Assembly (NCBI GenBank): GCA_007751475.1
Contig: CP036434.1
Location: 6,391,524-6,455,523, forward strand
DNA length: 64,000 nt
Direction of reading: 5' to 3'
DNA from: Saltatorellus ferox
GTDB taxonomy: Bacteria > Planctomycetota > UBA1135 > GCA-002686595
Positions within the stretch are counted from its first letter, which is position 1. The number at the start of each line of letters is the position of its first letter. Positions 42,115-49,837 of this stretch are shown here, piece after piece. Both the position numbers and the translations under genes were made by a program. Under the pieces are notes generated by a model. The model was not told the origin of the DNA. It was given only the letters and a program-made list of their open reading frames with translations, and did no database searches.

Positions 42115-43818
42115 CTACAGGAACTGAATCTCGATCCCGTTGCTGAAGTTGCTCGTGGCCCCGCCCATGCCGTCCGAGTCGCGGAACCACGTGGAGAAGT
42201 TCCATGTTTGGCCGGCGCTGACCGCGGCCGTACCCATGGGCTGGGGTAGCGCGGTCAGGTCGACGGGGATCTGAAACGTACCCTGGGTGCCCGAGTTTTG
42301 GATCTGCTGCTGGAAGCGGCCGATGGAGCCGACGAGGCAGAGGTTGCCCGCGCTGCCGCCGGGGTTCGCGATGAAGCCCTGGGTCTGGCTCGTCACGAAG
42401 AAACCGAACGCACCCTGGGGCATGTCCGTGCACACGAGGGTCAGGTCGTTATCCGCAGCGAAGGGTGAGCCCTCGGCCGAGATCTGGGCGGGCACGCCCG
42501 TCGTGTTGGCGTTCGCCTGACAGTAGTTCGAAGAGATGAGGCCGCCGGTGTCCATCCGGAAGAGCGCCTCCACCGTCGCAGCGCCGACGTTCACATTGGC
42601 AATGAAGTAGAGCAGACCCGCGTCAGACAGGGCCAGCGAATCGTCGCTGGCAAAAAACTGGATCGTGACGCCCGGATCGAGCGTTCCATCCCCATTCCAG
42701 TCCACGGCATCCCCGGTCTTGACCACCACGCGGTCTTCGATAAACACGGCATCCCCGGAGTCACCGCTGGGAAACTCTACCGGCCACTGATGTGCAAGGA
42801 CGCCGTTTGCGTTCAGATCGAACGCATCGGTCCTACCGTCGAGCGTCAGGCCATCGAGGACGTCACCCTCGCGGAACCTGATGCCGTCGTTCCGCGCGAG
42901 GAAGGCGTTCTGGCTCGAGCTAGCGCTGGTGTCACCGGAGAAGGCGAGCGCGCCGCTCGGATTGATCGCGAAGTCGCTAAATCTCAGCCACGCGTCGCCG
43001 ATGCCGCCAGCGGAGGCCGGAATCACGACGGACTCGCGAACGAATTCGCCTCCGATCTGCAGCACGGCGCCATCAAGGACCAGAGCGTTGTTCTCCGCCA
43101 AGGGAAGGTTCTCCAGCGCGACCTCAACCAGGTAGTGCGACCCATCGCTGGACACGGCGAAGTCGAAGCCGACGGCCGCGACGTCCTGAAACACGTTGCT
43201 GAGGTTCTGTCCGTCCCGTAGCACCGGCACGTTGTCGATGAAGAGGCCGCGGGAGAGCGTCTGCCCCCCGAGAACGTCCGTCAGGTTGGCGAAGAAATAC
43301 GGGTCGCCCGCTGCGGTCGCACCCGGGAACAAGAGGTCCTTGTAGACGAGTCCCGAGACCCCAGCCACGGGCTGCCCCTCCACCGTGACAGGCGTGGCTC
43401 CTGCCCAAATGCTGTCGAGGGTGCCCGCAGCACCGGCAAGCGTGACGCTCGAGCTATAGATCGCGCGACCGCCTCCGAGCCCGAACTCAGTGCTGAGGCT
43501 TACCTGCGTGGCGCCGCCGTAGACGCCCTGGACGTGAAGCACGCCAGGGGAGCCTCCAGGGGCGCCGCCCCAGTACAGCGTCTCCGGTCCGGCCAGGCCG
43601 CCCGTCTGCACCAGGCAGCCAAAGGCGCTGTCCCCCTGGGCCACGGGGTGGTCGAGGCGCGTGATTGCCTGGCCGAACGTCCCGTTCGGCGCGGGGTCGC
43701 CCTCCTTCAGAATCGCAGTTTGAGCGGACGCGGACCCCGCCGCAACGGACAGCGAGATCGCCAGCGAGGTGCAGGAAAAGCGAGGGAACAAAGAGACCGA
43801 GGGGGCAAGGGCGCGCAT
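42115..43818 (-). CDS. Secreted repeat protein with shared C-terminal module
   Basis: A 567-residue exported protein with a signal peptide (SLFPRFSCTSLAISLSVAAG, ending SAQ). The body repeats segments of the type DSAFGCLVQTGGLAGPETLY and FAINPSGALAFSGDTS, resembling tandem beta repeats of planctomycete choice-of-anchor proteins. DWNGDGTLDPG resembles a dockerin-like calcium loop. Residues about 431-567 are the shared module (YCQANANTTG, MPQGAFGFFVTSQTQGFI, GNLCLVGSIGRF). The ATG at 43818 places the signal peptide correctly; the frame is open to 43875. No catalytic motif seen. Confidence 0.78.
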   Translation of the reverse strand: MRALAPSVSLFPRFSCTSLAISLSVAAGSASAQTAILKEGDPAPNGTFGQAITRLDHPVAQGDSAFGCLVQTGGLAGPETLYWGGAPGGSPGVLHVQGVYGGATQVSLSTEFGLGGGRAIYSSSVTLAGAAGTLDSIWAGATPVTVEGQPVAGVSGLVYKDLLFPGATAAGDPYFFANLTDVLGGQTLSRGLFIDNVPVLRDGQNLSNVFQDVAAVGFDFAVSSDGSHYLVEVALENLPLAENNALVLDGAVLQIGGEFVRESVVIPASAGGIGDAWLRFSDFAINPSGALAFSGDTSASSSQNAFLARNDGIRFREGDVLDGLTLDGRTDAFDLNANGVLAHQWPVEFPSGDSGDAVFIEDRVVVKTGDAVDWNGDGTLDPGVTIQFFASDDSLALSDAGLLYFIANVNVGAATVEALFRMDTGGLISSNYCQANANTTGVPAQISAEGSPFAADNDLTLVCTDMPQGAFGFFVTSQTQGFIANPGGSAGNLCLVGSIGRFQQQIQNSGTQGTFQIPVDLTALPQPMGTAAVSAGQTWNFSTWFRDSDGMGGATSNFSNGIEIQFL

Positions 43819-44664
43819 GGCAGCAGATCGGGCGAAGGCCGAGGGAGGAGAAATCGAGGGCCCAAGCGGCCGCAACGCGGCGGCAGGCCCTGTACATGTC
43901 TACCTGCCCCACTGCGGTCCGGCGAAACTGCGTTTCAGTGAACAACGGCCGTCGTGTCTCAAGTCGGCTCAGACCGCGGCAAGTCGACCCATGGAGCCGA
44001 CCGCGCCTCCGGGCTTGCATCCTTTGGACTGTGAGCTTGGGGGCTCGGCGCGCCGCGCGCAGCGCATCCGCCACATCGTCCGGTGTCTCACCCCGCACGA
44101 AGAAGAGCCAACGCTGCAGGTCCTCCGCATGTTCGGTCACAGGCTCACCGTCACGGAGGATGGGCGCGCGCTGCGACTCAACGCTTCCTACTCCGAAAAA
44201 GGCCTCGGCAAGCTGAAACGATCCGACAAGAGCATCGCGTTCCATTCCCCCCTGCACTGGGAGCGGCCTTCCTTCGCCCTCAACGCCGAGCTGACCTCCG
44301 CGGTCTCCGCAGCGCGACAGAATCGACTCGCCCATCGCGTGATCCTTGTGGCCGCTCGATGCGGGGAGGACGCCGTCGCGAGGTCCGGGTCGATGGGGCG
44401 TTTGAGCGGTTGCTCAGCACCTGGGTCGAAGCGCGCCAGCGACTTCACCGAGACAGCTTTCTGCGAAGAACCTGGCCCCAGGCTACAGTGCTACCCGTTT
44501 CGACACTCCGCTCCAGACATCTTTCCGAAGTGAGGGACGTCGTCCTCCAAAGCGTAGGATGCGTCCGTTGGCTCGGCGAACCGTGTGCGCACGGTGACCG
44601 TTCCGTTTGAGCCATGCCTCTCTCTCCCCCGTCAGTCCATCCAGTCTCCTTCCCTGCGACCTCC
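43819..44664. other. 846-base stretch without a supported gene, probably decayed
   Basis: Open frames exist on both strands (for example + 43769-44533 and - 43487-44335), but none has a recognisable domain, sensible start context or family match I know. It contains copy 2 of the 34-bp repeat and a small hairpin ACCGTGTGCGCACGGT near 44585. It separates two divergent genes for module-bearing secreted proteins, so their promoters must lie at its ends. The rest may be a gene remnant. Confidence 0.45.
44370..44403 (+). repeat. Dispersed 34-bp repeat, copy 2
   Basis: Matches 42013-42046 with two mismatches and the same orientation. Upstream and downstream sequences of the two copies differ, so the shared block is sharply bounded. 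See copy 1. Confidence 0.7.
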
Positions 44665-46362
44665 ATGAAGTCCACGTTCTACAGCGCCGCGCGAGGCCTC
44701 TTCGCCGCGATCCTGGCCACCGCTCCCCTGGCCAGCGCAACACCGGCGCCCCGCTCGCTGTTGCCGGGGCCGTTGCCTTTGCCAGCGAGCGGATTCAGTA
44801 CGTGCGACTCAGCGTTCGCCGTGTTCCCGGACACCTTTCTCGGATTCTGCTGCGGAGACAGGGCTACGGACGCAGTCTTCTTCTCCCTGACTCTCCCTCC
44901 TGGAAGTACCGGCCAACTCTCTGTCTTGTTCACCGCGAGCGCCATGGTCAACATCGACATGGCGGCCTACGAGACCTGCGGCGCAGGCCCTGTCGCGGTT
45001 TCTCAGTCGAGCACGAACGCGGAGTCGATCACGTACGCCAACGTAAGCGGACTGACCCAGGAGATTCGCTTCGAGGTCTACAACGCCATCGATACCGGAA
45101 CATGCCACAACTTCACTCTGGAGGTCCGCGCCGGACTCTCGGGACTCTGCTCCGGGGACGATTCGTTCGAGCCCAACAACTCGTGCGCGACTGCGACGCC
45201 CATCTCGGCTGGAATCACGGACGGCTTCTCTGCCGTGAATCAGAACCCTGACTACTTCGGGATCGTCGTGCCCGCTGGCGAAACGGTCAACTTCACCACG
45301 CTCCACTACAGTGATTTCCCGATGTTCCTGGAGCTCTACGGCCCCGGCTGCAACTTCATGGGAGCTGCACAGACCCAGCCGGGAGCCTCTTCACTGGACC
45401 GAGGTTTCGTCACGTGGACCAACTCGGGCACGATCGCCTCTGCCATCTTCGTCGCGGTGATCCATTCCACCAACGAGCCCAACTGCCAGAACTACTCGGT
45501 CCAGGTGGTCTTCGGGTGTGGAACAGGTGACGACGACGCACTGGAACCGAACGACACCTGCACAGCGGCGATCCTTCTGAACCTGGGCCCCCTCGACAAC
45601 CGGCGCGTACTGCGCTCTCCGGCCGGCACGCGCAACGACGACTACTGGCAGGCGCAAGTGCGCGTCGATGAATCGATCACCGTGGCCGTGGACTACACGG
45701 CACGCTTCACCGACCTGAACCTCGAGCTCTATGACCTAGCTCAGCCGGGCTGCGGAGATCCCTCCACGGGCGCGCTTCTCGCCGTGGGCGAAGAAACGAT
45801 CAACGGGCAGGTCGTTCGCTTCAAGAACAACTCCGCCAGCAACCTGGACGTCGCGCTGAGAGTCACGGCACCTGGCCAGCCCGCTCTCTGCGTGGAGTAC
45901 GACCTCCTGGTCGGCATCAGTGGCGACCTGTCCTTCGCCGGGACCGTCTGCCAGGGCGTCACCAACTCAACGGGCACCGACGCGGACCTCTTCGTGCAGG
46001 GGACCAACAGGGTCGCCCTCAACAACGTCACGCTCGCCTGCTCCGATCTGCCGGTCCAGTCCTTCGGCTACTTCCTCACGTCGAGGGGTTTTGGGTTCGT
46101 CCCCGGGCCGGGTGGTAGCGTGGGGAACCTCTGCATCGCCGGGGGCCCGGTATCACGCTACAGCCGGCCTGGTGAGATTCAGACGTCGGGGTCCGGCAGT
46201 CAGGTCTCCCTCGTGATCGATCTCAACGACACACCCGACGTGGGACAGGTCGTCTCCATCGTTCCAGGAGAGACGCGTTTGTTTCAGTACTGGTACCGCG
46301 ACTCGGTCATGGGAAGCCCCGTGTCGAACTTCTCCAGCGCCGCGTTCACCGTTTTCAGGTAG
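44665..46362 (+). CDS. Secreted pre-peptidase-like repeat protein with shared C-terminal module
   Basis: A 565-residue exported protein with signal peptide (STFYSAARGLFAAILATAPL). The body has repeated sandwich domains introduced by DSFEPNNSCATATPI and DALEPNDTCTAAILL, the pattern of bacterial pre-peptidase C-terminal (PPC) domains that aid secretion or binding. Cysteines are frequent and probably form disulfides. Residues about 428-565 are a divergent copy of the shared module (LPVQSFGYFLTSRGFGFV, GNLCIAGG, PVSNFSS). ATG 44665 is chosen over 44614 because the signal peptide starts there. Confidence 0.78.
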   Translation: MKSTFYSAARGLFAAILATAPLASATPAPRSLLPGPLPLPASGFSTCDSAFAVFPDTFLGFCCGDRATDAVFFSLTLPPGSTGQLSVLFTASAMVNIDMAAYETCGAGPVAVSQSSTNAESITYANVSGLTQEIRFEVYNAIDTGTCHNFTLEVRAGLSGLCSGDDSFEPNNSCATATPISAGITDGFSAVNQNPDYFGIVVPAGETVNFTTLHYSDFPMFLELYGPGCNFMGAAQTQPGASSLDRGFVTWTNSGTIASAIFVAVIHSTNEPNCQNYSVQVVFGCGTGDDDALEPNDTCTAAILLNLGPLDNRRVLRSPAGTRNDDYWQAQVRVDESITVAVDYTARFTDLNLELYDLAQPGCGDPSTGALLAVGEETINGQVVRFKNNSASNLDVALRVTAPGQPALCVEYDLLVGISGDLSFAGTVCQGVTNSTGTDADLFVQGTNRVALNNVTLACSDLPVQSFGYFLTSRGFGFVPGPGGSVGNLCIAGGPVSRYSRPGEIQTSGSGSQVSLVIDLNDTPDVGQVVSIVPGETRLFQYWYRDSVMGSPVSNFSSAAFTVFR

Positions 46363-46471
46363 GGCCCGAGGACTCTCCGCAGCGTCAGGGCAAACGCGGT
46401 ACGGAACCGGCGAGTGATCCGGCTGATCCCGGTGCGCACCCTCCCTCCCCTCGGGTAGGGTGCGCGTCCCC

Positions 46472-47614
46472 ATGCTGATCCAAGACACCGAGTCCCTCAC
46501 GAAGTTCTGCGCTTCCCTCCAAGGGGCCCCCTATCTCGCCGTGGACACCGAGTTCATGCGCGAGTCCACCTACCACGCTCAGCTCTGCCTCGTGCAGGTC
46601 GCCCACGGTGAGCACGCGGCCGCCATCGATCCCCTCGCCAGGGGGATCGATCTCGCGCCGCTCCATGCGCTCCTGGCCGAGCCGGGCACGCTCAAGGTGC
46701 TGCACTCGGCCGTGCAGGATCTGGAGATCTTCTTCCACGCGACCGGCTCCGTTCCCGGGCCCGTGTTCGATACGCAGATCGCGGCGTCGGTGTGCGGGCT
46801 CGGGGACCAGCCCGGGTACGCGAAGCTCGCTGCCGAGCTTCTGGGGGTCCAGCTCGACAAGGCCTCGCAGGCGGTCGACTGGTCCGTGAGGCCGATGTCG
46901 GAGCGCCAGATCGACTACGCGCTGGGCGACGTCACGCACCTCTGCCGCATCTACGAGATCCTGGTCGCGGACCTGGAGACCAAGGGTCGCGGCGCGTGGG
47001 TGGCGCAGGAGATGGAGGCGCTGGTGGAACCGTCGAGGTACGTGGTCGACCCGCGCCTCGCCTACCGCCGTATCAAGATCCGCAGGCCGGAGCGGAAGGA
47101 CCTCGCGATCCTCAGGGAGCTCTCCGACTGGCGCGAGCGAGCGGCGGTCTCGCGCAACATTCCGCGCGGCTGGGTCGTGCGCGACGATGCGCTGGCCGAG
47201 ATCGCCCAGCACGTGCCCCATGACGTCGAAGAGCTGGCGCGCGTGCGCGGCCTCAAGCCCCAGGTCGCGAAAGGCGTCGACGGGCGCGCCATGCTCGACG
47301 CGATCGAGCGCGCCCTCGCCACCCCGGAAGAAGAGTGGCCGGAAGCGCCGACGTCGCGCGCGCCGCTGTCGGGCCACGAGCCTCTCGTCGCACTGCTCCA
47401 GGCCCTGCTGCGCCTGCGCTGCGACGCGCACGGCGTGTCGACCTCGATGATCGCGAGCCGCAACGACCTCGATCGAATCGCGACGGAGCCGCAGCCCGAC
47501 GTACCGGCGCTGCGGGGCTGGCGAAAGAAGATCTTCGGTGAGGACGCGCTGAAGCTGAGAGCGGGCGAGATCTCGCTGTCCGGTGACGGCGAATTCGGCG
47601 TCCTGCTCCAGTAG
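46472..47614 (+). CDS. rnd: Ribonuclease D
   Basis: 3'-5' exoribonuclease of 380 residues for tRNA and stable RNA 3' processing. DEDDy catalytic residues are all visible: AVDTEFMRE, HSAVQDLEIFF, VFDTQIAAS and QIDYALGDVTHL. A first HRDC domain (ERKDLAILRELSDWRE to DVEELARVRGL) follows and a second, weaker one near the C-terminus. A GTG at 46460 is in frame, but ATG 46472 precedes the conserved core closely. Single gene, no clear operon. Confidence 0.93.
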   Translation: MLIQDTESLTKFCASLQGAPYLAVDTEFMRESTYHAQLCLVQVAHGEHAAAIDPLARGIDLAPLHALLAEPGTLKVLHSAVQDLEIFFHATGSVPGPVFDTQIAASVCGLGDQPGYAKLAAELLGVQLDKASQAVDWSVRPMSERQIDYALGDVTHLCRIYEILVADLETKGRGAWVAQEMEALVEPSRYVVDPRLAYRRIKIRRPERKDLAILRELSDWRERAAVSRNIPRGWVVRDDALAEIAQHVPHDVEELARVRGLKPQVAKGVDGRAMLDAIERALATPEEEWPEAPTSRAPLSGHEPLVALLQALLRLRCDAHGVSTSMIASRNDLDRIATEPQPDVPALRGWRKKIFGEDALKLRAGEISLSGDGEFGVLLQ

Positions 47615-47703
47615 CCGACGGCCGGGCGGGGGCCAGGCGAGGGCCGACGCACGGCGGAACGCATCTGGAAGGGGAGCCGCCACGAACTCCAGAGGCACAG
47701 GCC

Positions 47704-48747
47704 ATGAGACTTGGAATCCTCTCCCTCACCGCGATCACCGTGCTGGTGGCGGCCTGGATCTCGGCGGCGTCTGATGGGTCGCGGTCCGCACCGCCCGCCA
47801 GCGCTCCGGAGCAAGCGGAGCTGCTCCCGATGTCGCAGGGCCTGCCCGTGGCGCGTGGTCCGATCATCGAAGTGAGGCTTTCGGAGCAGTTCCCTCCGCC
47901 GGACGTGGCCAGCTGGCAGCCCCATGGGGTCGCCGACCTCTCCGATCGTCTCCCCACCACGGTGAAGACCGAGCGAGACCACGAGCCCGTCACGATTCAC
48001 TTTCGCGCTTTCGACGGGAACGGCGTCCCGATGGCCAACGAGATCGTCGGGGTCTCCGTGAATCTCTTCGATGGTCCGGACGGGGGCGTGACGAGCCGAC
48101 CACCGTTTCCCGCCCGGCGCCCCCCGCGGCTGCGCGACGGAGCCGTCCGCAGAGCCGATGCAGAGGGCCGCGTCGCCATCGTCCTGACCCGCCAGTTTCT
48201 TCCCGACGCGATCAGCGTCCTTCGGGTACGCGATGAAGACGACTACCTCGCGGCACCCTGCAGTGTGGCTGTTCCCGCCGGCAACGGGATCGACCTGGGT
48301 GACGTTCGCCTTCTGCCGCCCAGGGCGCGATTCCCGGCGGCGGTCACCTCGGGCACCGTGCTCGACCAGGCGGGGCAAGGGATCGACTCGGTGCAGGGAC
48401 GCGCGCTCTTTCGCGGCTTGACCGACGTCGACGTGGAGATCGCCGGCGGCTCCGACTTGAGCCTCGTCAACGTCCATCGGTGGCAGAACGCCGCGGACTA
48501 CGAGCTGGTCATTGGCCCCCAGGGCGCCTTCCGCCTGCACGGCCCGGATCCTGACCGGGGCACCGATGGATCGACGCCTTCGCGCTTCGCGCTGGAATTC
48601 GAGGCGCCTGGCTATGCTCCCTTCGTGATCGCGGGCGTCACCCCTGGGACCCGCGGACTACAGCTCCAGATGGCGCGACTTCGCCCGGACAGCGAGCGCG
48701 ACGCATCGCATCAGCGACCGGCCAGCGTCACCGACACGGCCCGGTGA
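47704..48747 (+). CDS. Exported protein of unknown function
   Basis: A 347-residue protein with an N-terminal hydrophobic segment (LGILSLTAITVLVAAWISAA) that is a signal peptide or anchor. The rest is beta-rich with segments such as VTIHFRAFDGNGVPMANEIV and TSGTVLDQAGQGIDSVQGRA, reminiscent of carboxypeptidase-regulatory-like or Ig-like sandwiches as in the proteins at 33509 and 49838. No enzyme motif is seen. Its 3' end overlaps the convergent gene by 37 bases. Confidence 0.6.
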   Translation: MRLGILSLTAITVLVAAWISAASDGSRSAPPASAPEQAELLPMSQGLPVARGPIIEVRLSEQFPPPDVASWQPHGVADLSDRLPTTVKTERDHEPVTIHFRAFDGNGVPMANEIVGVSVNLFDGPDGGVTSRPPFPARRPPRLRDGAVRRADAEGRVAIVLTRQFLPDAISVLRVRDEDDYLAAPCSVAVPAGNGIDLGDVRLLPPRARFPAAVTSGTVLDQAGQGIDSVQGRALFRGLTDVDVEIAGGSDLSLVNVHRWQNAADYELVIGPQGAFRLHGPDPDRGTDGSTPSRFALEFEAPGYAPFVIAGVTPGTRGLQLQMARLRPDSERDASHQRPASVTDTAR

Positions 48748-49802
48748 TCGCTACCCGGCGCGTAGAGCGTCGACCGATCGACGACCCGCAGGCCGTCACG
48801 GTAGAGCGCGTGATCGATCGCCACGCTGATCCGGAGCCAGGACGGGAGCGGTAGCGGCAGCGGACCCGGCAACCTGTTGCCGAACTCCCACGTGGGTAGC
48901 CTCCCGAACCCGACGCGGCTGTCGCGAAGCCCGGTGGCCTGCACGAGGTCCCGGAACAGCGGCGAGGTGGACGTCGTGTTGAGGTCCCCGATGACGAGCC
49001 AAGGACCCTCGACATCGGACGCCGCGATCGTTTCGAGCGCCAGTCGTCGAGCGCGCATGCGGGCGGGTTTGCCCGGGCGCTCTGGATGCGCGAGCGTGAT
49101 CGTCAGGTCGAGTGGCTCCGCAATCGTGGCCTGAAGCATCGGACGCAGCGCCCACTCGTCGAAGTCGATCTTCAGGACCTCGAACGACACGATCTCGGTC
49201 TTGGAGAACAGCATCAGCCCCCAGGTGAAGGGGTTCCACCCCGTCGTGTTGAGCGCCTCGACGTGGTAAGGATAGTCCGCGGACAGTCGCTCGATCGCGG
49301 CGTCTCGCCAGTCGGACGAGAACTCCAGGAAACCGATCACGTCCGGATCACTTTCGAGGACCGCTTCCAATAGCTCCCTGTACCGGACGTTCGGGCGCAG
49401 CACGTTCGAGCAAACCATGTGGAAGACCGGCGAGCCGGGAGCATCCACTGACGCTGTCGGGTGTGACCCACCTCCGCGCGGTCCTGAAGGCAGCGCCACG
49501 GTGGCTGCCTCCGAACGGGAAGGCTCTCCGGCGGACCATGGCCAGAGCCCCCCCTCGGGCCAGCTTCCCCAGAGGACCAGCGCAGCAGCGAGCGCCGCCT
49601 TCCGCCAGTGCCGGCCCGCGGCGAAGATCAAGCAAGCGGCCAGCGCAACGAACCCGAAGTAGAAGCGAAACTGACTCGCGAGCTCTCCCAGGACGGTCCA
49701 ACGTCCAGTGGCGGCCACCCCCACGTAGACGACGAGCGCACCGAGGATTCCCCATGAGAGCCAGCGTCCCACCCGCCTCCATCCCGTTCTCTTGGCACCC
49801 AT
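48711..49802 (-). CDS. Membrane-bound endonuclease/exonuclease/phosphatase-family protein
   Basis: A 363-residue protein. Three hydrophobic N-terminal segments (within 1-85) anchor it, then an EEP (DNase I-like) domain faces outward. The active-site motifs are present: VCSNVLRPN start strand, VIGFLEFSSDW with the metal Glu, LVIGDLNTTSTSPLF with Asp and Asn, and GSDHRAVSV with the Asp-His pair at the end. Family members cleave nucleic acids, phospholipids or phosphoinositides; the substrate here is unknown. Confidence 0.87.
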   Translation of the reverse strand: MGAKRTGWRRVGRWLSWGILGALVVYVGVAATGRWTVLGELASQFRFYFGFVALAACLIFAAGRHWRKAALAAALVLWGSWPEGGLWPWSAGEPSRSEAATVALPSGPRGGGSHPTASVDAPGSPVFHMVCSNVLRPNVRYRELLEAVLESDPDVIGFLEFSSDWRDAAIERLSADYPYHVEALNTTGWNPFTWGLMLFSKTEIVSFEVLKIDFDEWALRPMLQATIAEPLDLTITLAHPERPGKPARMRARRLALETIAASDVEGPWLVIGDLNTTSTSPLFRDLVQATGLRDSRVGFGRLPTWEFGNRLPGPLPLPLPSWLRISVAIDHALYRDGLRVVDRSTLYAPGSDHRAVSVTLAGR

Positions 49803-49837
49803 CGCGCGGGCACTCTATCGGGACCCGAGGCGGAGGG

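Noticed and set aside
43487..44335. Minus-strand 282-codon ORF opposite the decayed stretch.
   Set aside because: Overlaps the signal-peptide end of the module protein and shows no domain or plausible start context.
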